Positions 36,532 through 47,900 of a DNA stretch of 64,000 nt are shown here, piece by piece. The position numbers and the translations under genes are program-made. Numbering within the stretch: the stretch's first letter is position 1; each line of letters begins with the position of its first letter. Source of the stretch: Mytilus californianus (lineage: Eukaryota; Mollusca; Bivalvia; Mytilida; Mytilidae); contig NW_026262690.1 in the NCBI RefSeq assembly GCF_021869535.1, forward strand, positions 16,641,001 through 16,705,000, read 5' to 3'. The notes under the pieces were generated by a model. It saw only the letters and a list, made by a program, of their open reading frames with translations. It was not told the DNA's origin and made no database searches.

Positions 36532-38880
36532 ATTTAATGCGTTATATTTAGTTATGTACTTTGTCTTCTCGTTGTGGACGCTGTGATTAGCAAAATAAAA
36601 TCCGTATATGCAGTGGCCTCATTGATAGTCATGCATACCACATTTCAATATTTCATAACAGTTATAAAATTAGATTTATCAAAGTTCAATCTAAGTCTTT
36701 CACAAGTATTTAAGTAATTTTGATTGGACGAGGCATTCTAAAAGTTATATGTTATATCCGTATAATTACATTACATGTATGTTACTTACAATTCCATACT
36801 TTTGATCGGCAAACAACAATCAGGAGGCACTTCAAGATCATATTTTATTTCTCAAATAAACGCAAAATTCGTGACTGCACGTGCTTAACATGATTCTCAT
36901 GACAACGTCACAACAATGCATCGGAAAACGAACGAGAAGCTTGATACAATCGTAATTATATGGTTAGAATACAAATCATCATAAATGTAATTATAAAATT
37001 TGAATGCATCTTTTTGTAATTTTATAGGGTTGTAAAAGCATTGATCGTACGCCCATATTTAGTAAGAAGGGCGCAAAATGTGCTTCGGTAAACGCTTTTA
37101 CACCACCAATTAAATAAAAAAAAAAAAACAGAGTCAGTTATTAAATAAAGGCAATATCTATGACTGTGCGGGCTGTCCGTTACAACGTTAAAACAATCAA
37201 AAGAATACAAACGATAGGCTAATTAATTTTATTCGAAATTTCATATTGGTTGCAAACAAATGTAATTATATATCAGTAAGTAAATAAATAAGTTAATTGC
37301 ATTTAAAGTTGGCATATGTTCATAATAACAATTAAAACATGATCTCTGATGAGCTCTTTAGCCTATAACCAAATAAAAATCATGCAGCTCGTCGTTCAAA
37401 TACAAAAAAAAAATAATAATAAAGGTCATGCTAATATAATGAAAGCCAGCCTATCATGGATTCGTACTTTATCTTTGAGCCTCCAATGCCAATGCACACG
37501 AGGTGAGCACCTCGCTCTATGTGCACTGACTACATTGGGGACCAGCAATCTTTGAAATATATCAAAATATACTAACAAAACTTAAAAGCTTAAAAATAAC
37601 AATAATAAAGGAATTAAGCACTGGCATTAAAAGCAGCTAAATATATTACAAAAACTAAAAAGCAAAACAAAAGGCCGAAAAAGAAAGAAATTTTCAGCTA
37701 TGAGGCAGCACTGAATAGAAACGACGGTACTACTGCAATTTCATTTTTGCCCCCTTCGCCAGGATTTTGTATAATTCCTAAATAAATCAAAAGAAGTGAT
37801 AACTCTGGCCTCATTTGGGAGAGAATCCCATACTGCTTGTGCTGCCTCCAATATAAACGATTATAAGTTGAGGTTCTTGGTCTAGGTACCTCAGCAATGC
37901 CTACATACATGTACCTGAAACTACATTAATTTTTGTTTATACAATAACTCTCGGGGGGGGGGGGGCACTTCCTATATACAAGGTGATAGGACGTGCCGCT
38001 GGAATAGGTCACCTTTTCAAGCTTGAAAATATGTGAATATAGGTCGGGAAAACTATCAGAAATATATGATTAGGTCAATAAAGTTCCCATAACTTCTTCG
38101 TCTGTCATCTTTCTTGGTGTTCCCGGCTTTGTTTTTATCAACCAATTTTCTCTCTTTCGGCACTTTGGTATTCCACTTTTACATTACACACCACATGAAA
38201 CCCAAACAATATGGGAAAAGGTAACATTTTTACCTACGCAATTTTGATAATAATCACAAATAAAGCGTAGCGCATAGTTTTGTATTTTTCTTCTTTTTTT
38301 TGGATTTTGTTCCCCGCAGAAATCAGTCAAGACAAAGGGCAATAACTGAAGTTAGACACGATAAATGAATTATAAATTGTAACTTTCAAGTTACCGAGTC
38401 TTTTCAAAACATTTTATTTCCTTGCAACCTTTTCACAAATATTTGAAATATGTAAATTGAAGTTCTATGCACATGATGCATAAAATCATTTGTAACTCCA
38501 AGTAATTTAACCTCATCATCACTTGAAATAAAAATAACATTTAAATCAAACACAATCTTTTTATTGTGTTTTGTTTTCAACAAAGATAGCCTGAAACTGC
38601 ATTCCATTTGCATAAAAACCCCTGTATTGAATTATTCCTACATTCCCTCAAGAGCAGAACATACACCTTGTAAGCGGGAATTGGTACAATTTGACACGGT
38701 GACTATATTTCAATACTCCAATACTAAAATATTCTGCGGTCGGTATACTTATGTTTAAAGTTCTACAAAGCTTATTTTGTATTGTTATCTGAATACTTGA
38801 ATTTAAATAAAATATGTTATGCTTTATTATGATACTGTCACAACGCTCTAAATTACAAATACGGAAATTTTAGTTCTTAC
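36532..38880. other. Unassigned sequence upstream of INTS4
   Basis: No supported gene. The - strand ORF at 37698-37910 has some protein-like composition but no domain I can name. The promoter of INTS4 should be near 38.6-38.9 kb; no TATA box is evident. Confidence 0.4.
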
Positions 38881-38919
38881 CGTAATTGTTGTTAGTTATT
38901 ATTTTCCCACTACTTCCGA

Positions 38920-38973
38920 ATGGCAGCTTTGCTGAAGAAAAGGGCCGTTGCCGAATTTAGCCAAGTTATCCAG
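38920..38973 (+). CDS. INTS4: INTS4 exon 1 (start codon exon)
   Basis: ATG at 38920 opens [18 protein letters not shown], matching the N terminus of animal INTS4, and ends at a GT donor in phase 0. The preceding region has no in-frame ATG. Confidence 0.9.
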
Positions 38974-41900
38974 GTTATTTTTGATTGCATTTATATTTTT
39001 TTTTTACTTTTCATAACTTAAATTGTCTGCGGATTAATTATATCCATAGTACTTATCGACGCACTGGTCGGAGGTATTTTAACCAGGTCAGGAATAACCA
39101 TTAATTGGTGGATTATACCTCAATTCAGGTATAATCCACCGTTAGTCCAAATAATTATGACGTCTTGAAAGGCTATTATACTTTTTTTCTTTGAGGCCTT
39201 ACAGTCCCTGTATGTATGTATGTATGTACGTAGATCCCTCTGTTTACGGAGCACCCCTCGAGAGCTGCGAGGGTACAGAGATATCCGTGTACACTCCCTA
39301 CTGGGATTAATGGAGATGTGTCACTAACGTATTTACAATGTTCAATATTTACAAGGACAAGCTCCACCCCAACACCAGGGAGTGTTAGGACATTGGGCAG
39401 ATCTGTTATTATGGTGGAGGAAGCAAAGTAAGGCGTCAAAGAAAAAAAGTATTATAGCCTTTCAAGACGTCATAATAATTTGGACTAAATCCACCATTTG
39501 ACATATAGTGAGATAGACCAATTGAGGTACATGTATAATGCAGTTTTTACCACAGAAATTTTTAAAGACATATTCGAGCATCTTTTTGCATATACCAAGC
39601 TTTGGTGAGTTATCATTGGTGACATGTAATTGCTTCTGAATTCCAGTGCTGCGTTTTATGATAATGTGGATTATACCTCAGTTGAGGTATAGTCTATTAA
39701 TTGATGGATGTTGGCGACTGGTTTCCTTAAGTCTGCATCAGTTCCAACTTTAAAATTTGTCAGTCGAAATGGACAGGAAGAGACTACAGAAGTCAGAACA
39801 AAAATAAGATTTAATAGATGAAAACTCAGAATTTATAGGTAGGAAAAGGAGGGTCATATTAGTTTTTGGGGTTCTCTAACAAAATGCAGCACGAAGTGTC
39901 AGAATCAATTTCATGTCATCACTAAGTGGTCATCAAAGCTTGTTATGGTAAATCCAAAAAGATACTCCAAAATCTCTTAAAATTTTTTTTTGATGAAAAC
40001 TGCATTATCATGATTATACCTCAATTGATGTATCTCATTATATGTCAAATGATGAATTATACCTGAATTGAGGTATAATCCACCAATTAATGATTATTCC
40101 TGACCTGTTAAGCCTATGGCTGTGTAAACAATATACTTTCAGTTAAGAAAAAAACCAAGTCACTAGATAGATCATATACCACACATAATGTAAAGTGATT
40201 AATTTGATAACTTATTCTTTGTTAAGACTGTAATTCATTGTAACCAGTTGGAAAAAGAAATTAAGTGTGCAAAGTCAGTTGAGACTGGAGTCTGGAGCAT
40301 GTGGAGAGAGCACCTATTAACACTGATAATAGGCCCTGAAATGGCCCCTTTTTTAGCTTAAATTTCAAATTAGGATTTATTGACCAATATCACAATGAAT
40401 CATAGCTAATACAGTGACTAAAAGGAAAAAGGCCTTTTGTTGAAAATTTACGTACCTGTGTTTTATTCATGATGTCACAAGTAGTATTCACTTTGATTTT
40501 CCACGAAAAAATCAATGAAAATGGGTAAAATTCCATTGATTATTGGACAGAAAACATAGAGCGCATAAAGATCTTTTTATATAATGTTTGTAAAGACATT
40601 TTACATGTATAACTTGAATATTTAGGTTGTCATGCCTGCGCTCTATGTTTCCTGGCCCTAAATTTGGTTGACATTGTTGAAATCCGGCCGATTTTGTCAA
40701 ATTTCGCCAAAATCTGTTATCTTGACCTATTTTGGATGTAAAAATCAACTCTTTCGAATAAAACTTTGACACTAAAAGTTCTATTTAACTTTCTCACATG
40801 TCTTTAAGTCAAATTAAAACATTTTTCATCTTGTAACATTGAACTTTATAATTGGGGCCATACCGAACTTACTCCTTTTGTAAATGCATTTGACTGAAAT
40901 GTTGCTTGCATTTGTTAAAACAAATTCACTTATAATTAATTTTGCAGAAATACAATTTTTTAAACTGTGATCAGCTATCTGTAAAGGACGGGGGAATGAT
41001 AAGAGCAAAAATTTGTTTCTTGAAATTGCCACAAAAGTTAAATTCTATCAGTTATGGAAGTCGTAAGCATTTTGTTAATTTTATAGAATAGGATGAAATA
41101 ATTAAGAATTTTAAGGACAGAAATACATTTAAATGTATCCTGTATGATGTTACTATCATAACTATGGTAAAATTAACATACATGCATGTATTCCTGTATT
41201 TGACCAAAAACATGTAAAATGACTATTTTACTCCATGTGCTCATAGGTTTTGGACAATTTACAATACATTATGTCATACCTGACTAGGACCAAAATTACC
41301 CCAAAAAAACAAGTTAGCCACATATACTTATATATTGATTTATTAAACTTCTCATGTCTTAATATTAAAGACAGTAGGTTGTGCAGTTTGCATTATTATT
41401 TTTCAAGAGTTAAAGTCCTAATGCAAATTAAATGTAATTAAAACAAATCTGGAAAACTGATGTGTTATGTTATTGTAACACATTGTTCCTTTGAAAAAAT
41501 GCAATATCAGGTCTGACATGAACAACTGGTTGGTAACTTGGTATACATGTTGTGTACAAGTTGTAATGATGTACAAATTATAATTTGTACAGATTTTTTG
41601 TACAAGTTATCAGTGTTTTCTGAACCGCTTAACACAAATGGATGATGCAAGCACACAGTCTTTTGTTTTGTATATTTCTGTCATATTTTCACAACTACAT
41701 GATACAGTCTAATACAGAGCATTGATACAAAAAACATTATAAGAACACAAAAAGACTTTTTATGGATATGATTTAACTATAAGGAGAAAAATAAAATTGG
41801 AATTTAAACAATTCAGGTGTCCTTATTTCCAGTTTGAGGACAAGGAGAATAGCACTAAATGTCATGAATGTTAGGTTGAAGTATATAAATTTGAATTTAA

Positions 41901-44900
41901 AACATTAAACTGATACATTTTAAAAGATATACCTTTATCACCTGGCGCAAGAAGGTATGTGTCAAAAAACTTATAACTTGTACAAAAACCCTGTACAAAT
42001 TATAATTTGTACAAACTTATATCTTGTACACAACATATACATAAAATCTACAGAAAAAACAGTTTTTAATGAATCAAGAATCCAGTTCTAACAAATGTTA
42101 TTCCAGTCTGTGAGTGTTAATGTATTTATTTCTGTTGTCAATAATTTCAGTTTCAGTTATCATATAAAATTTTAATTATGCATGCAATGAAATGCAAATG
42201 ATTCACTATTTTTGTTTATACATTTTAGTCACAATGGCTACCATGCCATGTGATTTCAACCTGCTACAATCATGATACAGGTAATGGAAAAATTTCTTTG
42301 CTAACAAGATTTTCATATTGATGAGCCAATGTCCCTGTCATCAGTCAGGGATATAACTCTATAGGGTTATTAGAGAAAACTAACATACATTTGTTATAAT
42401 GTGGACTAAAACATCAAAGAACTGTGATAATAATGTATGTTACATGTTTCAAAGGGCCAATATACATCATTTGTTTTGTTAAAATGTATACAAGTTCTAT
42501 TGATATTTATTGCCCTTATGTATACTAAACTATAGAAAGATATAACAGTTCATAGTTTTCCAATCATGCATAGTACACCTATGTTATTACATAAAAAATA
42601 TACCTGTAATAACTAAAGGGTGTTATTACAGCTTCTCTACATCACTTCAAAGCCTTTGCTCAGACATACATCATGCTTAATCACAATGTATTTTAATTTA
42701 TTGTAAGAAATAATGATCAGAGCATGTAATGAGGTTCTGCTCAAGCTTCCCGGTAATTCTCAAGTGTCTCATATAATAAGTTACATGTCTTTAATAACTA
42801 AGCCTTGTTATTACAGCTAAGTCTATTCCTTAAAAGCCTTGTCTCATTGATTTACCATGGTTGATGAAAAATGTATTAATTTAATTCGAAAATTAATTAT
42901 CAAGGCTATGTATTTAGTTTCTGAGCAGTTTCAAGAATTCCCAAGTGCCCACTAAAAATTAAAATATTTATGATTTATTTAAGAAATAACAAACATATAT
43001 CTATATGATATATGTTACTACAGATTTAGAAAATTTAAGGAATAAAGAGTAGACAACTCATGAATATCTGTAATAACACATGCAAGATATTTTCTCTAAT
43101 AACCCTATAGAGTTATATCCCTGACTGGTCATACATGTATTGAGACAAGAAAATATTGAAAACATCCTCTAACTTCTTTGAGTGAACACTAAAATTTAGA
43201 TCACTTATTCCCATCAATCAATTTGATTATTCACTGGTAAATGTGATTTTATCTTATCTTTTAAGGAGGAACCTAGACCTATCAAAAAGTTAAAGTTAGT
43301 TCAGAAACCTTTACTGCAAGAAGTCCACCTAGATCTTACAGTCGGGACCAGCACACAGGAGGCTGTCAGTAGTCTTATACACTTAGAACGTCAGTTGTCA
43401 CAGATTGGAGAAAATGTTGTCAATATTGTTAGACAGTTGATAGATCATTATCACAGAGAGAAGGAATCAGTTGTTCGATGGAAAATTGCACACATCCTTG
43501 GATTGTTGTCTAAACACCCACAATGTGCAGGAGATTCTGTAGTAGAGGAGATTATATCACTCCTCAAAACAGAAAGTAAGTAAAGATATAGTCTGTAGTG
43601 GAGGAGATTATATCACTCCTCAAAACAGAAAGTAAGTAAAGATATAGTCTGTAGTGGAGGAGATCATATCACTCCTCAAAACAGAAAGTAAGTAAATATA
43701 TTGTCTGTAGTGGAGGAGATTATATCACTCATCAAAACAGAAAGTAAGTAAAGCTATAGTCTGTCCTGGAGGAGATTATATCACTCCTCAAAACAGAAAG
43801 TAAGTAAAGATATAGTCTGTAGTGGAGGAGATTATATCACTCCTCAAAACAGAAAGTAAGTAAAGATATATTCTGTAGTAGAGGAGATTATATCACTCCT
43901 CAAAACAGAAAGTAAGTAAAGATATAGTCTGTAGTAGAGGAGATTATATCACTCCTCAAAACAGAAAGTAAGTAAAGATATAGTCTGTAGTAGAGGAGAT
44001 CATATCACTCCTCAAAACAGAAAGTAAGTAAATATATTGTCTGTAGTGGAGGAGATCATATCACTCCTCAAAACAGAAAGTAAGTAAATATATTGTCTGT
44101 AGTGGAGGAGATTATATCACTCATCAAAACAGAAAGTAAGTAAAGATATTCTGTAGTAGAGGAGATCATATCGCTCCTCAAAACAGAAAGTAAGTAAAGA
44201 TATATTCTGTAGTAGAGGAGATTATATCACTCCTCAAAACAGAAAGTAAGTAAAGAGATAGTCTGTAGTGGAGGAGATTATATCACTCTTCAAAACAGAA
44301 AGTAAATAAAGAGATATTCTGTAGTGGAGGAAATTATATCACTCCTCAAAACAGAAAGTAAGTAAAGATATATTCTGTAGTAGAGGAGATTATATCACTC
44401 CTCAAAACAGAAAGTAAGTAAAGATATATTCTGCAGTAGAGGAGATTATATCACTCCTCAAAACAGAAAGTAAGTAAAGATATAGTCTGTAGTGGAGGAG
44501 ATCATATCACTCCTCAAAACAGAAAGTAAGTAAATATATTGTCTGTAGTGGAGGAGATTATATCACTCATCAAAACAGAAAGTAAGTAAAGATATAGTCT
44601 GTAATGGAGGAGATCATATCACTCCTTAAAACAGAAAGTAAGTAAAGATATATTCTGTAGTAGAGGAGATCATATCACTCCTCAAAACAGAAAGTAAGTA
44701 AAGATATATTCTGTAGTGGAGGAGATTATATCACTCCTTAAAACAGAAAGTAAGTAAAGAGATAGTCTGTAGTGGAGGAGATTATATCACTCCTCAAAAC
44801 AGAAAGTAAGTAAAGAGATATTCTGTAGTGGAGGAGATTATATCACTCCTCAAAACAGAAAGTAAGTAAAGAGATATTCTGTAGTGGAGGAAATTATATC

Positions 44901-47900
44901 ATTCCTCAAAACAGAAAGTAAGTAAAGATATTCTGTACTGGAGGAGATTATATCACTCCTCAAAACAGAAAGGAAGCAAAGAGATAGTCTGTAGTGGAGG
45001 AGATTATATCACTCCTCAAAACAGAAAGTAAGTAAAGATATAGTCTGTAGTGGGGGAGATCATATCACTCCTCAAAACAGAAAGTAAGTAAATATATTGT
45101 CTGTAGTGGAGGAGATCATATCACTCCTCAAAACAGAAAGTAAGTAAATATATTGTCTGTAGTGGAGGAGATTATATCACTCATCAAAACAGAAAGTAAG
45201 TAAAGATATATTCTGTAGTAGAGGAGATCATATCGCTCCTCAAAACAGAAAGTAAGTAAAGATATATTCTGTAGTAGAGGAGATTATATCACTCCTCAAA
45301 ACAGAAAGTAAGTAAAGAGATAGTCTGTAGTGGAGGAGATTATATCACTCCTCAAAACAGAAAGTAAGTAAAGAGATATTCTGTAGTGGAGGAAATTATA
45401 TCACTCCTCAAAACAGAAAGTAAGTAAAGATATATTCTGTAGTAGAGGAGATTATATCACTCCTCAAAACAGAAAGTAAGTAAAGATATATTCTGCAGTA
45501 GAGGAGATTATATCACTCCTCAAAACAGAAAGTAAGTAAAGATATAGTCTGTAGTGGAGGAGATCATATCACTCCTCAAAACAGAAAGTAAGTAAATATA
45601 TTGTCTGTAGTGGAGGAGATTATATCACTCATCAAAACAGAAAGTAAGTAAAGATATAGTCTGTAATGGAGGAGATCATATCACTCCTTAAAACAGAAAG
45701 TAAGTAAAGATATATTCTGTAGTAGAGGAGATCATATCACTCCTCAAAACAGAAAGTAAGTAAAGATATATTCTGTAGTAGAGGAGATTATATCACTCCT
45801 CAAAACAGAAAGTAAGTAAAGAGATAGTCTGTAGTGGAGGAGATTATATCACTCCTCAAAACAGAAAGTAAGTAAAGAGATATTCTGTAGTGGAGGAGAT
45901 TATATCACTCCTCAAAACAGAAAGTAAGTAAAGAGATATTCTGTAGTGGAGGAAATTATATCACTCCTCAAAACAGAAAGTAAGTAAAGATATTCTGTAC
46001 TGGAGGAGATTATATCACTCCTCAAAACAGAAAGGAAGTAAAGAGATAGTCTGTAGTGGAGGAGATTATATCACTCCTCAAAACAGAAAGTAAATAAACA
46101 TGATAAAGATATATTCTGTAGGTTCACCCCTGTAAAATCACAGTGTTGTGAGATAGTGAGTTTTACTTTTCTGATAATTGTGTCAATAGTGACATAAGTG
46201 TTACATTATAACTTTTCTGATAATTGTGGCAATAGTGACATAAGTGTTACATTATAACTTTTTAGATAATTGTGACAATAGTGACATAAGTGTGACATTA
46301 TAACTTTGTCCAAATATTTTATAAATCATGTTCATTTAAGGTAGGTTGTTGATGAACAGGTTTTGATAGCAAGATAACTTACTCATTTTTATACTCCAAT
46401 TATTCTAATCAGATTAATATTTTTAAATTACAAAGGTCTGTTTCACAGAAACATTTGCTTGATAGTTCAAGAATGTTTATTCTATCAGTCTATTTTATGG
46501 CCTTGACCTCATTTTCACTCATCAGTAATTAGATACCATTTTCCTGATTAAGGTCTACTGCTCAGTAAACAAACAAAACATAACAAAGGTGTACTCCTCA
46601 GTAAACAAGCAAAACAGGTTAAAGGTCTACTCCTCTGTAAACAAAAACAACAGGTCAAAGGTGTTCCCCTAGGTAAACAAACATAACAGGTCAAGGGTCT
46701 ACTCCTCAGTAAACAAAAACAACAGGTCAAAGGTGTTCACCTTGGTAAACAAACATAACAGGTCAAAGGTCTACTCCTCAGTAAACAAAAACAACAGGTT
46801 AAAGGTTTTCCCTAGGTAAACAAACAAAAGGTCAAAGGTCTACTCCTCAGTAAACATAAAAAACCAGGTCAAATGTGTTTTCCTTAGTAAACAAACATAA
46901 CAGTTCAGAGGTTTACTCCTCAGCAGACAAACCTAACAGGTCAGAGGTCTACCCCTCAGTAAACAAACATGACAGGTCAAAGGCTTTCTACTCAGTAAAT
47001 AACAGGTCCACAGTCTACTCCTCAGCAAACAAACATAACAGGTCCACAGTCTATTCCTCAGCAAACAAGCATAACAGGTCCACAGTCTACTCCTCAGCAA
47101 AACAACCATAACAGGTCCACAGTCTACTCCTCAGCAAACAACCATAAGAGGTCCACAGTCTACTCCTCAGCAAACAAGCATAACAGGTCCACAGTCTATT
47201 CCTCAGCAAACAAGCATAACAGGTCCACAGTCTATTCCTCAGCAAACAAGCATAACAGGTCCACAGTCTATCCTCAGCAAACAAACATAACAGGTCCACA
47301 GTCTATTCCTCAGCAAACAAACATAACAGGTCCACAGTCTACTCCTCAGCAAACAAGCATAACAGGTCCACAGTCTACTCCTCAGCAAACAAGCATAACA
47401 GGTCCACAGTCTACTCCTCAGCAAACCAGCATAACAGGTCCACAGTCTACTCCTCAGTAAACCAGCATAACAGGTCCACAGTCTATTCCTCAGCAAACCA
47501 GCATAACAGGTCCACAGTCTACTTCTCAGCAAACAAGCATAACAGGTCCACAGTCTACTCCTCAGCAAACAAGCATAACAGGTCCACAGTCTACTCCTCA
47601 GCAAACTAGCATAACAGGTTCACAGTCTATTCCTCAGCAAACAAGCATAACAGGTCCACAGTCTACTCCTCAGCAAACAACAAACATAACAGGTCCACAG
47701 TCTACTCCTCAGCAAACAATCATAACAGGTCCACAGTCTATTCCTCAGCAAACAAGCATAACAGGTCCACAGTCTACTCCTCAGCATACAAGCATAACAG
47801 GTCCACAGTCTACTCCTCAGCAAACAAGCATAACAGGTCCACAGTCTATTCCTCAGCAAACAAACATAACAGGTCCACAGTCTATTCCTCAGCAAACAAG

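Larger units (their letters stand above)
38974..43265 (+). other. INTS4 intron 1
   Basis: 4.3 kb, holding three separate TIR elements (39083-40107 with a nested element, 41547-42036 and 42342-43127). The acceptor is TTAAG at 43261-43265. Confidence 0.9.

Noticed and set aside
37698-37910. 70-codon - strand ORF
   Set aside because: Protein-like composition but no identifiable family; possibly a remnant of a repeat.
43395-43583. A small independent gene at the start of the array
   Set aside because: It is the internal part of INTS4 exon 2, read past the splice donor.
43536-46105. CRISPR-like array
   Set aside because: The units are contiguous without spacers and are derived from an exon end; the genome is eukaryotic.
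46510-46530. A hammerhead-like CTGATGAGTGAAA core on the - strand
   Set aside because: There is no stem II between the two conserved parts and no matching cleavage-site helix; likely chance.
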